Source: a virus
DNA length: 35,113 bases
Direction: 5' to 3' (one strand)
IMG/VR virus record: IMGVR_UViG_3300005589_000069
Location: 1-35,113 of that record
This document shows, in pieces, positions 24,114 to 31,091 of the stretch (its first letter is position 1; each line of letters opens with the position of its first letter). The position numbers and the translations under genes are program-made. The notes beneath the pieces were generated by a model that worked only from the letters and a program-made list of their open reading frames with translations, had not been told where the DNA came from and did not search any database.

Positions 24114-24469
24114 ACGAACTTACAATTATAAACGAAATTCTGGAACTATTAAAAAGATTTCTAGTAATGAGAGATCATAATAAATCATTAATGTATGCTA
24201 TTTTAGATAACTGTACAATAGTATATGAAATCAATAGTATGAGATTAATTAAATTAGGACGTACAGATATTGATAACTACACAAAAACAACTGCAAAAGA
24301 ACTAGCTAAATTAGATTTAATTCCAACCGGTAATGAATTGAAATTTGGATTTGAAAAAGAAGTAATTAGCAGTGTTTCTAAATTAGAATTAATCTCTATT
24401 GTTGAGCTTTTAAAGGCTGATTTAAAAAGTGAATTACATGTTATAGAACATATTGAAAAGCTTGATTAA
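24110..24469 (+). CDS. Hypothetical protein, 119 aa
   Basis: Helical N-terminus (ELTIINEILELLKRFLVMRDH), then a strand-rich middle and a helical end. It is coupled to the regulator gene by an ATGA-type overlap (24110-24113), so the two are probably translated together and could act as a pair. The family is not recognised. Confidence 0.5.
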   Translation: MNELTIINEILELLKRFLVMRDHNKSLMYAILDNCTIVYEINSMRLIKLGRTDIDNYTKTTAKELAKLDLIPTGNELKFGFEKEVISSVSKLELISIVELLKADLKSELHVIEHIEKLD

Positions 24470-24492
24470 TTAATTTGATTAGGTTAAATTTG
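24462..24492 (+). promoter_or_regulatory. Promoter (TTG-N20-TAAATTTG)
   Basis: TTG at 24462-24464, 20 bases, then TAAATTTG at 24485-24492. The leader then has TAAACTAAAA at 24494-24503, ahead of the ATG at 24513. The same leader motif occurs before genes at 27930, 29375 and 34180. Confidence 0.65.
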
Positions 24493-24512
24493 GTAAACTA
24501 AAAAATTGAACC

Positions 24513-24761
24513 ATGAAAAAGAAACTATTCAACATTGATGCTTATGAAGTATCAGTAACTATAAGAAGCTGTTTAAATAATCTACAATTAAAAACAGCTA
24601 ATAAATGCATTGAAAACTTTTACACTAAATGGTGTATTAAATTAACTCCAGAAGAAATTGTAAAATTCAAATTAAAAGAAACAAAAGAAGAGTTAATTGA
24701 GATATCAAACGATAAAGCAAATGAGTTATTAATTAACCTTAAAATGTCTTATTATGCATAA
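24513..24761 (+). CDS. Hypothetical protein, 82 aa
   Basis: The first gene after the promoter at 24462-24492. A mostly helical protein with a Cys/Trp pair (TKWCIKLTPEEIVKFKL). It overlaps the next small gene by 8 bases. No function is recognised. Confidence 0.5.
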   Translation: MKKKLFNIDAYEVSVTIRSCLNNLQLKTANKCIENFYTKWCIKLTPEEIVKFKLKETKEELIEISNDKANELLINLKMSYYA

Positions 24762-24930
24762 ATACGTACAAACATTTGAAGTTATAAGAATCTTCGAAAA
24801 CGATGAAGATGCAAAACAAGCAGGATTTTTAACTGCTAAAAACGAGCGTAAAAAGTTTGATAATCAATGTAAATTTTTAAAACTTGAGAGATTAGACGGG
24901 TTGATTCCTGTTGAGATAGAAATTAAATAA
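24754..24930 (+). CDS. Small hypothetical protein, 58 aa
   Basis: A reading frame with ATG at 24754 that overlaps the previous gene by 8 bases. The product is mixed alpha/beta and Lys/Glu-rich. It ends 6 bases before the ERF recombinase start, so it is in the recombination operon. Its function is unknown. Confidence 0.55.
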   Translation: MHKYVQTFEVIRIFENDEDAKQAGFLTAKNERKKFDNQCKFLKLERLDGLIPVEIEIK

Positions 24931-24936
24931 AAAGAT

Positions 24937-25563
24937 ATGAAAGCATTATTAACAAAAATTCAATTAGTATCTGATGCAATTAAAGGCATCGAAAAAGATA
25001 TGAAAGTAGGGACTGGAAACTATTCTTATAAAGCTGTTTCTGATACAATGGTAACATTGAGAGTTAAAGAAGCAGAAAAAGAAGCAGGAATAATATCAAT
25101 TCCGGTTAAGCAAGAATTAATAAGCTCTGAAATTTTAAGAGTAAATAAAAAGCAAAAAAATTCAAGCGAAACAGTTGAAACAATTCAATATGTAGATGTT
25201 GTTAAAATGACATTAAGAATATACGATATTGAATCTGATAAATTTATCGATGTAGAATCATTTGGTCGCGGTTTAGACAGTTCTGATAAAGGATTCGGGA
25301 AAGCTTCAACTTATGCTAGAAAATACGCTTTATTGAATGCCTATAAAATTGCAACAGGCGAAGACCCAGACGCAGAATTGAGTAAAAAAGAAACTGCAAC
25401 TTCAAAAGATGAGATAAGAATAAAAGTAGTAGATTATTTAAGTAAAAATAATGAATACTGTTTAGATATAACAAAGCATTTTAAACTTTCTAGTTTAGAT
25501 GATTTGACAAACGACCACGTATCTAAAATTTATTCTAATCTTCTAAAAAAGAAATTAATATGA
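24937..25563 (+). CDS. erf: ERF-family single-strand annealing protein
   Basis: A 208-residue recombination protein that anneals complementary single strands. The core, at about residues 108-145, reads SFGRGLDSSDKGFGKASTYARKYAL and ends TGEDPD, the hallmark of the ERF superfamily. The earlier YKAVSDT segment (31-37) also fits. The C-terminal part is a short helical domain. It is followed by an exonuclease with a 4-base overlap, the classic annealing protein/exonuclease pair, and later by an SSB. Confidence 0.9.
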   Translation: MKALLTKIQLVSDAIKGIEKDMKVGTGNYSYKAVSDTMVTLRVKEAEKEAGIISIPVKQELISSEILRVNKKQKNSSETVETIQYVDVVKMTLRIYDIESDKFIDVESFGRGLDSSDKGFGKASTYARKYALLNAYKIATGEDPDAELSKKETATSKDEIRIKVVDYLSKNNEYCLDITKHFKLSSLDDLTNDHVSKIYSNLLKKKLI

Positions 25564-26165
25564 AAAGTATGTATATAGGTAGTGGCGACACGTCCGCTAT
25601 TTTAGCGGGTAAGAAAACACTTGCATATAAAAAGATTCTACAGCGATTTGTAAGCGATGAAAAGCCGCATTATAACGCTAAAGCTTCTCCGATTGATGCA
25701 TTAAGAACTGGCGCAATACTTGAAGAAAGATATCATTTATATTTAGAAGATGATTTTTATCCTCAATGCTATGTTATTTGTGATGAATTTGATGTACTTA
25801 AATCAACTTTAGATTTTGCAAAATATAACGATAATAAAGTTATTGAATTCCAAGAATTAAAAACTTGTCAGTTTAATGACTTTTTAAAGTTGCAAAATGC
25901 CGATATTAACTATATAAAAAAGAACTATAAAAACAATTATAATCAAGTTCAACAACAATTATTATGTACTGGATTAGATAGTGCAACGCTTGTTTTTCTC
26001 GTTGTTTATGAGTATATTGATGAAGTAAATTATAGCAGAGATATTTTAGATGATGAAGTAATTAAATTTGAAATTAAAAGAGATGAAGATGTAATATCTA
26101 AAATAATTGAAAGGGCTTCATTTTTTCAAACAATTAAAGATTTATATAATGAAAATTTACGTTAA
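25560..26165 (+). CDS. YqaJ/lambda-type exonuclease (PD-(D/E)xK nuclease), 201 aa
   Basis: The sequence shows the pattern of the YqaJ viral recombinase family: ALRTGAILEERYH (about residues 47-59), the D of KSTLDF (D85), and the E-x-K pair of IEFQELKT (E99/K101). These residues would bind metal and cut the 5' strand to make 3' overhangs for the annealing protein. Its ATG overlaps the ERF stop by 4 bases. Confidence 0.8.
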   Translation: MKSMYIGSGDTSAILAGKKTLAYKKILQRFVSDEKPHYNAKASPIDALRTGAILEERYHLYLEDDFYPQCYVICDEFDVLKSTLDFAKYNDNKVIEFQELKTCQFNDFLKLQNADINYIKKNYKNNYNQVQQQLLCTGLDSATLVFLVVYEYIDEVNYSRDILDDEVIKFEIKRDEDVISKIIERASFFQTIKDLYNENLR

Positions 26166-26562
26166 GAAAACATCAACTGGATTAGTTCCTATTTATAATT
26201 CAGATTACGAAGGATTAAAAGAATGTAAATTAAAGCTAGGTGAAGAATACGAAGTTGAGATTAAGAAGAAACGAAACTACAAATTTCACAAAAAATACTT
26301 TGCCTTACTTAATTTATGTTTTGAAAATCAAGATAAATTTGAAGATATAAATGATTTAAGATATTACTTAACAATGAAATCTGGATTTGTAAAAAAAATA
26401 GATACTGGAAACGGAATAATGCATATTCCTAAATCTATAAGTTTTTCAAATATGGATGAAATAGAATTCGATAATTTATATCAATTAACAATAACAACTG
26501 TATGTAATTTTATCGGAATAGAGAAAGAAGATTTATTAAATGAAATATTAAACTTTATGTAA
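26149..26562 (+). CDS. DUF1367-like phage protein, 137 aa
   Basis: I start at ATG 26149 (MKIYVKK), overlapping the previous gene by 17 bases, rather than at an upstream TTG at 26107. The segment KKRNYKFHKKYFALLNLCFENQ (about residues 37-58) is characteristic of the DUF1367 family of phage proteins that sit beside recombination genes (NinB-like context). An exact function is not known. Confidence 0.65.
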   Translation: MKIYVKKTSTGLVPIYNSDYEGLKECKLKLGEEYEVEIKKKRNYKFHKKYFALLNLCFENQDKFEDINDLRYYLTMKSGFVKKIDTGNGIMHIPKSISFSNMDEIEFDNLYQLTITTVCNFIGIEKEDLLNEILNFM

Positions 26563-26564
26563 CT

Positions 26565-26921
26565 ATGAATTTTGAATTTAAAGGACAATTAATTGAAAAA
26601 TATGATACGATTCAAGTATCTGACAAATTTAAGAAACGTGAATTTGTATTAGTAAAAACTGAAATAGTAGGTCAACAAGAATTTACAGATCATGTTAAAT
26701 TTCAATTAACACAAGATCGATGTAATTTAATTGATAATTACGCTGTAGGGAATGAGCTAAACGTATTTTTTAATTTACGTGGTAATCGTTGGGAAAAAGA
26801 AGGTAAGGTAAGTTACTTTACTAATCTTGATGTTTGGAAAATCGAAGGTGCAACCAGTGTAAATAATGCACCAGATGAAATACCCCCAATACCAACTGAA
26901 GAGGATGATTTACCATTTTAA
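26565..26921 (+). CDS. ssb: Single-stranded DNA-binding protein (DUF3127-like)
   Basis: An OB-fold ssDNA-binding protein typical of Bacteroidota phages. The N-terminus FEFKGQLIEKYDTIQVSD plus KFKKREFVLVKTE is diagnostic of DUF3127, followed by KFQLTQDRCNL and FNLRGNRW. The acidic C-terminal tail EEDDLPF (last seven residues) has the SSB-tip form that docks partner proteins. It lies in the recombination operon. Confidence 0.85.
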   Translation: MNFEFKGQLIEKYDTIQVSDKFKKREFVLVKTEIVGQQEFTDHVKFQLTQDRCNLIDNYAVGNELNVFFNLRGNRWEKEGKVSYFTNLDVWKIEGATSVNNAPDEIPPIPTEEDDLPF

Positions 26922-26933
26922 AAACAGAAAATC

Positions 26934-27131
26934 ATGTCATTAAGAACAGAAAAAGAAGTAAATAAAGAAATTCATGATAAGAGTTTACAAATAGATTATT
27001 TAGATGATTTTCTAAAAACAATTTATAAAGGCTCTGATGTTAAGAATAAAGTAGAAAAAGAACTAATAACACTAAGAAGGGAATTAGAATTATTAAGGTG
27101 GTTTATAAAAGATGATAATTTACCTTTTTAA
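26934..27131 (+). CDS. Small helical protein with SSB-like C-terminal tip, 65 aa
   Basis: An almost entirely helical, charged 65-residue protein (a hairpin of two helices, about residues 5-25 and 35-58). It ends in KDDNLPF, the same type of tail as the SSB encoded just before (EEDDLPF). It is too small for an OB fold, so it probably uses the tail to bind partners of SSB. I do not recognise a family. Confidence 0.6.
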   Translation: MSLRTEKEVNKEIHDKSLQIDYLDDFLKTIYKGSDVKNKVEKELITLRRELELLRWFIKDDNLPF

Positions 27132-27133
27132 TT

Positions 27134-27427
27134 ATGGAATTCAAGAATCAGAAAGAAATGTTTAATTACATTTGGGAAACAAGGGAGCATAAGTCTGAAC
27201 TTTCAGGCTTACCCCTTTTGCCCAAAGGACACTTTCAATGGCACTGGCAATTTTTGCATGTATTACCAAAAGGCACTTATCCTAAATGGAAATTAAATCC
27301 AGATAATGTTTTACTAGGAACTGTAGCCGAACATGCAAATCAAGAATTGTATGAAGTATTTACAGAAAAGCACACTGAATTAAAACGACAATACTATAAA
27401 GAATTTTACGGAAAGGAGTTTGAATAA
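27134..27427 (+). CDS. HNH-like nuclease, 97 aa
   Basis: The middle and C-terminal part (SELSGLPLL, then FLHVLPKGTYPKWKLNPDNVLL and AEHANQE) follows the plan of HNH-type phage nucleases: a His before L-P-K, the Asn-Pro-Asp-Asn pair, and a final His. There are no zinc-binding Cys pairs. It overlaps the next start by one base. Recombination-associated phage HNH/Holliday-type nucleases lie in this position. Confidence 0.6.
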   Translation: MEFKNQKEMFNYIWETREHKSELSGLPLLPKGHFQWHWQFLHVLPKGTYPKWKLNPDNVLLGTVAEHANQELYEVFTEKHTELKRQYYKEFYGKEFE

Positions 27428-27684
27428 TGAAAAAAGAACAATTCGATAATACTTATTTTAAAAAAGATCAAGTAGTAATTTACAGCCGAAAAAAGCACCT
27501 TTTAAAAGCCGTAGATTTCATTAGACGAGATTTTGGTATAGTTTTACCAAACAAAGCAGATGACATTGAACTTGGCTTAAAATGGGTCAGTTTTGCCCAT
27601 TGTGATATAATCGATGATATTGATGAATCAATTAAAGAATTAGAGTTAAAAGATAAATTAAAAGAAATAGGTAAAAAATATTAG
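27427..27684 (+). CDS. Hypothetical protein, 85 aa
   Basis: A basic, helical N-terminus followed by a strand-rich centre and a charged C-terminal helix. No domain is recognised. Its ATG overlaps the previous stop by one base, and the next tiny gene begins 2 bases later. Confidence 0.5.
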   Translation: MKKEQFDNTYFKKDQVVIYSRKKHLLKAVDFIRRDFGIVLPNKADDIELGLKWVSFAHCDIIDDIDESIKELELKDKLKEIGKKY

Positions 27685-27686
27685 TT

Positions 27687-27854
27687 ATGAGAAAGCGAGA
27701 AGTAAAGAAAATGATTAATTTTATGAAAAAACATAGAGAAAAAGGAATGGCTTCTTTTAATGTAACCACAACTAACGAAATGTTTATAATTTCAACTAAA
27801 ACGTGGGATGGATATGAACAAGAAACTTTAAGATTAAAAGTTGATTTACGATAA
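27687..27854 (+). CDS. Small basic hypothetical protein, 55 aa
   Basis: A Lys/Arg-rich short protein (MRKREVKKMINFMKKHREKG) followed by a strand-rich C-terminus. The start follows the upstream stop by 2 bases. Its basic N-terminal helix might bind nucleic acid. It is unrecognised. Confidence 0.45.
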   Translation: MRKREVKKMINFMKKHREKGMASFNVTTTNEMFIISTKTWDGYEQETLRLKVDLR

Positions 27855-27903
27855 ACATGTTCTATAACATACAATCATTTTCAAATCGTATTATTTAATT
27901 GAG

Positions 27904-27911
27904 TATTTTTG
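27904..27911 (+). promoter_or_regulatory. -7 element TATTTTTG and leader motif
   Basis: TATTTTTG fits TAnnTTTG and is followed by TAAACTAAAA (27913-27922), ahead of the ATG at 27930. A -33 box is not clear. Confidence 0.45.
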
Positions 27912-27929
27912 ATAAACTAAAATTTAATC

Positions 27930-28259
27930 ATGAAAAAAATATCAAGAGAATACCTAAACAATCAAATCATTAACAAACTAGACTTTGAACAGTTTTATCT
28001 AGATTTTCAAGATAGAACAGAAAAAGACTATGAAGTAGAATATGAAGTTGACGGTTATAAATTCTTAACAGTTTTTACCGTTGAAGTACCTCACAACTAT
28101 TCACCTAGAATTAAAGTAGAAAATGAATTTTGGGGAACTAGGATAAATGGAAAACAAGAAACTGAATTTAAAGCAATTTACCGATCAAATGGAAGTAAAA
28201 CTTTAGATCAGCTTTTTGATGAGTGGATAGAAAATTATAAAGAGTGGTTATATGAGTAA
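27930..28259 (+). CDS. Hypothetical protein, 109 aa
   Basis: A mixed alpha/beta protein of 109 residues, rich in Glu and Tyr. It contains strands in its middle (KDYEVEYEVDGYKFLTVFTV) and a helical C-terminus. It is the first gene after a promoter-like element and begins a run of four tightly overlapping genes. No function is recognised. Confidence 0.5.
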   Translation: MKKISREYLNNQIINKLDFEQFYLDFQDRTEKDYEVEYEVDGYKFLTVFTVEVPHNYSPRIKVENEFWGTRINGKQETEFKAIYRSNGSKTLDQLFDEWIENYKEWLYE

Positions 28260-28419
28260 GATAAGATTAGATTCAAATAATGCGTGCGTTTGGTGTGGAG
28301 AGCCAACAGATGAATTAAGGACAATTACAATTGATAATAAAAAAGTAGTTGTAAATCTTTGTAAAAAATGCGAGGATAGAACAGAAAAAGAGATTGTTGA
28401 ATTAATAGGGAAATTATAG
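28252..28419 (+). CDS. Small zinc-knuckle protein, 55 aa
   Basis: CVWC at residues 12-15 and CKKC at 37-40 form two CxxC pairs, as in small zinc ribbons. The ATG overlaps the previous gene by 8 bases and the next gene starts immediately after the stop. It may bind nucleic acid or another protein. Small zinc proteins of this kind are common in phages and are usually uncharacterised. Confidence 0.6.
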   Translation: MSKIRLDSNNACVWCGEPTDELRTITIDNKKVVVNLCKKCEDRTEKEIVELIGKL

Positions 28420-28599
28420 ATGGCAAAGCGCAAGATAAAACTTTGTAAAGGATTCGATCATAACAGATGTAAAACTTGCAAACGTAAAGATAAAAAATCT
28501 GAACCATTAGTTCAATCATTAGCACCTGATGGAACTTGTATTTATTTTGTTCAGGATGCAAAAGTAATTAATAGACCAACTAAATTCTATTATGATTGA
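28420..28599 (+). CDS. Small Cys-rich protein, 59 aa
   Basis: A strongly basic start (MAKRKIKLC) and Cys residues at 9, 17, 20 and 40 could form a zinc site. The ATG follows the preceding TAG directly, and its stop overlaps the methyltransferase start by 8 bases. It may modulate the methyltransferase it is coupled with, but this is speculation. Confidence 0.55.
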   Translation: MAKRKIKLCKGFDHNRCKTCKRKDKKSEPLVQSLAPDGTCIYFVQDAKVINRPTKFYYD

Positions 28600-29266
28600 A
28601 ATAACTAACGAAGATAATATGGAGCTTATGGCTCGTTATGCTAATAATTATTTTGAATTAGCTATAGTTGATCCTCCTTATGGAATAGGAATAACTGGGA
28701 CAGTAGGTGGGGATAAACCTTTTGGAAGTAAAAAAACACAAGTGGGGGGGGGAAAAGTTGCAAAATGCAAGATTTATAATTCATTTGATGATACTAAATC
28801 TCCAGATATAAAATATTTTAATGAACTAATTCGAATATCTAAAAATCAAATTATATTTGGAGCTAATCATTTTATATCTAAAATTCCTTATGATAGTTCT
28901 TGTTGGATTGTATGGGATAAAGATAATTCAGGTAATTTTGCGGATTGTGAACTTGCGTGGACATCTTTTAAAACATCAGTAAGGAAATTTAAATGGCGAT
29001 GGAATGGTATGCTACAGCAAAACATGAAAAATAAAGAAGATAGGATACATCCTACCCAAAAACCAGTTAAACTTTATGAATGGTTATTAATGAACTATGC
29101 TAAACAAGGAGATAAAATATTAGATACGCATTTAGGTTCTGGAAGTATTGCGATCGCTTGCCACAATTTAGGCTTTGATTTAACAGCTTGTGAATTAGAC
29201 AAAGAGTATTACGATGCTGCAATTAAACGATTAAATTTACATAAAAGTCAAAAAAGATTGTTTTAA
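28592..29266 (+). CDS. DNA adenine-N6 methyltransferase (beta class), 224 aa
   Basis: Motif IV DPPY is at residues 27-30 and comes before the AdoMet-binding motif I (DTHLGSGS, about 178-185), the beta-class order. HPTQKP at 153-158 is the other conserved segment. Such phage methyltransferases protect DNA from host restriction or alter regulation. No partner restriction gene is adjacent. Codons 51-54 lie in a G9 tract (28744-28752) that could alter frame, with possible phase variation. Confidence 0.85.
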   Translation: MIEITNEDNMELMARYANNYFELAIVDPPYGIGITGTVGGDKPFGSKKTQVGGGKVAKCKIYNSFDDTKSPDIKYFNELIRISKNQIIFGANHFISKIPYDSSCWIVWDKDNSGNFADCELAWTSFKTSVRKFKWRWNGMLQQNMKNKEDRIHPTQKPVKLYEWLLMNYAKQGDKILDTHLGSGSIAIACHNLGFDLTACELDKEYYDAAIKRLNLHKSQKRLF

Positions 29267-29268
29267 AT

Positions 29269-29299
29269 TTTGCAGTCTCATTTATTTAAACTATATTTA
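29269..29299 (+). promoter_or_regulatory. Promoter TTTG-N19-TATATTTA with repeated 9-mer
   Basis: TTTG at 29269-29272 and TATATTTA at 29292-29299, 19 bases apart. CAGTCTCAT occurs at 29273-29281 and again at 29300-29308, bracketing the -7 element. This looks like a direct-repeat operator on the promoter. Confidence 0.55.
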
Positions 29300-29316
29300 C
29301 AGTCTCATAGATAAAT

Positions 29317-29356
29317 ATCCCCGTTGGTAGAGGTGGTTCGAAGGGGATTATTTTTT
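29317..29356 (+). ncRNA. Leader hairpin with tRNA-like D/T motifs
   Basis: ATCCCC (29317-29322) pairs with GGGGAT (29343-29348) around a loop containing GTTGGTAGAG (a D-arm-like string) and GGTTCGAA (a T-loop-like string), then a run of six T. It may be a transcription attenuator in the leader of the gene at 29375 or a degenerate tRNA fragment. The T run favours an attenuator. Confidence 0.4.
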
Positions 29357-29374
29357 AAACTAAAAGTTACAAAT

Positions 29375-29548
29375 ATGTTCAGATTAAAGGTGTTAAAATT
29401 AATTAATGATTATGGAATTAAAAGAGAATATATTATTGAACTAATAAGTTCTAATAGAAATTCTTTTCAAAAGAAAATGAAAGGTGAAGTTGAATTTTCT
29501 GAGCATGAAAAGGAATTGATTAAAAATAAATATGGTAGTATAATGTAA
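29375..29548 (+). CDS. Small HTH-like protein, 57 aa
   Basis: ATG at 29375 fits the leader (AAACTAAAAGTTACAAAT). The upstream in-frame TTG at 29324 is rejected because it falls within the leader hairpin. The protein, rich in Lys/Asn, has the length and helix spacing of a Cro-like regulator (KLINDYGIKREYIIELISSNRNSFQKKM). Nearby operator-like repeats (29273-29308) support regulation of its own promoter. Confidence 0.5.
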   Translation: MFRLKVLKLINDYGIKREYIIELISSNRNSFQKKMKGEVEFSEHEKELIKNKYGSIM

Positions 29549-29584
29549 TTTTTTTTAAATATTAATTAACAAAAAAGTAAAATT

Positions 29585-29782
29585 ATGAAAGACAATGGAT
29601 TAATAGTAGTAATTATTTATTTCGTAGTTGTAGCCTTTTTGGTTATTGGAGAAATAAAATGTATAGTAAAGGCTGTAAAATGTAATTGGGAACCAATTGG
29701 AAAGGCTGAAATAATTTATACTGCATCAGCATGTACAGGAATTGGAACTATAGTTGGATGGATTGACATTGAAGATAAATAA
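29585..29782 (+). CDS. Small membrane protein, 65 aa
   Basis: A hydrophobic segment (LIVVIIYFVVVAFLVIGEI, residues about 5-23) followed by a Cys-containing region (CIVKAVKCNW) and a second moderately hydrophobic part. A single-span or two-span envelope protein is likely. The T-arm-like minihelix begins one base after its stop. Confidence 0.5.
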   Translation: MKDNGLIVVIIYFVVVAFLVIGEIKCIVKAVKCNWEPIGKAEIIYTASACTGIGTIVGWIDIEDK

Positions 29783-29824
29783 TTCCTAAATGGTTCTTGC
29801 GTGGTTCGATTCCACGCATAGGAA
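29783..29824 (+). ncRNA. tRNA-acceptor/T-arm-like minihelix
   Basis: TTCCTA (29783-29788) pairs with TAGGAA (29819-29824) and immediately inside, TGCGTGG (29798-29804) pairs with CCACGCA (29812-29818) around the exact T-loop TTCGATT. This is an acceptor plus T-arm without anticodon or D arms. It may be a tRNA remnant, an attachment-site core, or a true minihelix RNA. Confidence 0.4.
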
Positions 29825-29869
29825 CAATAACACATAATAAAAGCTACATTAACACCTTAATTAAGTATT

Positions 29870-29901
29870 AATACATTGTAAATGATGTATTGTTAAATTT
29901 A
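29870..29901 (+). promoter_or_regulatory. Inverted repeat AATACAT-N8-ATGTATT and TAAATTTA element
   Basis: AATACAT (29870-29876) and ATGTATT (29885-29891) flank 8 bases and sit two bases upstream of TAAATTTA (29894-29901). The gene starts at 29912. The pair looks like an operator for a dimeric regulator near a weak promoter. Confidence 0.4.
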
Positions 29902-29911
29902 TAATAGGAAT

Positions 29912-30685
29912 ATGGCCAAAGATAAAAAAGGATTCGTTTTATATGCTGATCAAAGAAGCACTTTTGATAAATTACCTGACGATAAGGCTGGGGAGTTAAT
30001 AAAACATATATTTGCATATGTAAACGATGAAGATCCTGAACCAAAAGATTTAATTATAGACATTGCATTTGAGCCAATAAAGAATCAATTAAAAAGAGAT
30101 TTAAAAAAGTGGGAAGAAATAAGAGAGAAGAGAAGTAAGGCTGGCAAAATAAGTGCCGAATCAAAGAAACAAAAACAACATGTGTTAACAAATGTTGAAA
30201 GTGTTGATCAAACGTTAACAAAATCAACTGTAAAAGATACAGTAAATGTAAATGATAATGTAAATGATAATGAAAGTGTAATAAATACAATAGGATTTAT
30301 TTCTAAAAAATTTGGAATAAGCGAAGTAAAACATTTCCTTAATTATCGAACTATTCATAATTGTGTCGTATGTCAATTTAATTTAGGAGATGAGCTATTT
30401 AAACATTTTAAAGATCAAGTGTGGAATTATTTTATCTATAAAGACTTAGCACAAGAAAAACTTCATTCATTTAAAGGATTCATAGGAAATCCAGAAGAAA
30501 AATATATAAATGGTGGATGGAATGCTGAAAACTGGATTAAAAAACACAATGATTTAAAAGCTAAAGAAGCTGGAATCGATAGCGTTGTTTATCCATCTGA
30601 TGATAACGAAACAAAAAAATATCCCTCAAAAAAGAGAAATTATAATGAAACTGATCTTACTAAAATAGGAGATTTAAAGAAATAA
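29912..30685 (+). CDS. Replication protein (DUF6291-like), 257 aa
   Basis: The N-terminal part (KDKKGFVLYADQRSTFDKL, then a helical region to about residue 80) is of the DUF6291 type found in phage replication initiators of Bacteroidota. The middle has a low-complexity VNVNDNVNDNE repeat (111-121). The C-terminal domain (about 125-210) is helical and ends in a Lys-rich tail. It probably loads the host helicase at the phage origin, since no helicase is encoded here. Confidence 0.65.
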   Translation: MAKDKKGFVLYADQRSTFDKLPDDKAGELIKHIFAYVNDEDPEPKDLIIDIAFEPIKNQLKRDLKKWEEIREKRSKAGKISAESKKQKQHVLTNVESVDQTLTKSTVKDTVNVNDNVNDNESVINTIGFISKKFGISEVKHFLNYRTIHNCVVCQFNLGDELFKHFKDQVWNYFIYKDLAQEKLHSFKGFIGNPEEKYINGGWNAENWIKKHNDLKAKEAGIDSVVYPSDDNETKKYPSKKRNYNETDLTKIGDLKK

Positions 30686-30718
30686 AACACAAGAATAACG
30701 AATTAAGAAAATAGAATT

Positions 30719-30877
30719 ATGAAAGATAAAAACGATTTAACAGAAGAAATGATAAACAAATACAGAACCAAATTTGGATGTAAAAGTACTGAAATATGTT
30801 GGTGTGAAATATGTACTTCAATAGAAAAAATAGTACTTGATACACTAGAATATGCAAAGAATAAATTGGATGAGTAA
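30719..30877 (+). CDS. Small Cys-rich protein, 52 aa
   Basis: Residues 21-32 (CKSTEICWCEIC) contain four Cys in close spacing, suggesting a zinc-binding ribbon. The gene overlaps the following gene start by 8 bases. It follows the replication gene. Its function is unknown. Confidence 0.55.
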   Translation: MKDKNDLTEEMINKYRTKFGCKSTEICWCEICTSIEKIVLDTLEYAKNKLDE

Positions 30878-31058
30878 TATAAACCTAACAGAAGCCGAAA
30901 CAGAACGTATACTAAGAATAGTAAAACTATACGGTCAAGATAAAAAAGTTCTTTTAAGGCGTGAACTTGAAGAACTTGTTTTAAAATCAAAAACATCAGT
31001 AAAATATCAATTAACTAGAAAAAAATATTATAAACCTGTTATAAAACATAAAAGTTAA
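30870..31058 (+). CDS. Hypothetical basic protein, 62 aa
   Basis: I choose ATG 30870 (MSNINLTEAETERIL), which overlaps the preceding stop region, instead of an earlier ATG at 30852 that would overlap the previous gene more. The product is a helical, basic protein with a helix pair resembling a winged-helix regulator (ERILRIVKLYGQDKKVLL). The function is unknown. Confidence 0.5.
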   Translation: MSNINLTEAETERILRIVKLYGQDKKVLLRRELEELVLKSKTSVKYQLTRKKYYKPVIKHKS

Positions 31059-31059
31059 A

Positions 31060-31090
31060 TTGATTTTTAAAGTATTAAAGGTTAAATTTG
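31060..31090 (+). promoter_or_regulatory. Promoter TTG-N20-TAAATTTG
   Basis: TTG at 31060-31062 and TAAATTTG at 31083-31090 are 20 bases apart. The promoter faces the array region and is the last strong one in the window. Confidence 0.6.
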
Positions 31091-31091
31091 G

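Noticed and set aside
26107-26148. TTG start for the DUF1367-like protein
   Set aside because: It would overlap the exonuclease by 59 bases, whereas the ATG at 26149 overlaps by 17 and gives the family-like N-terminus.
29324-29374. N-terminal extension of the 57-aa HTH-like protein from TTG 29324
   Set aside because: The extension lies inside the leader hairpin and its codons are unlike the gene. The ATG at 29375 fits better.
29783-29824. Complete tRNA gene
   Set aside because: Only an acceptor stem and T arm are present. There is no anticodon or D arm and the linker is too short.
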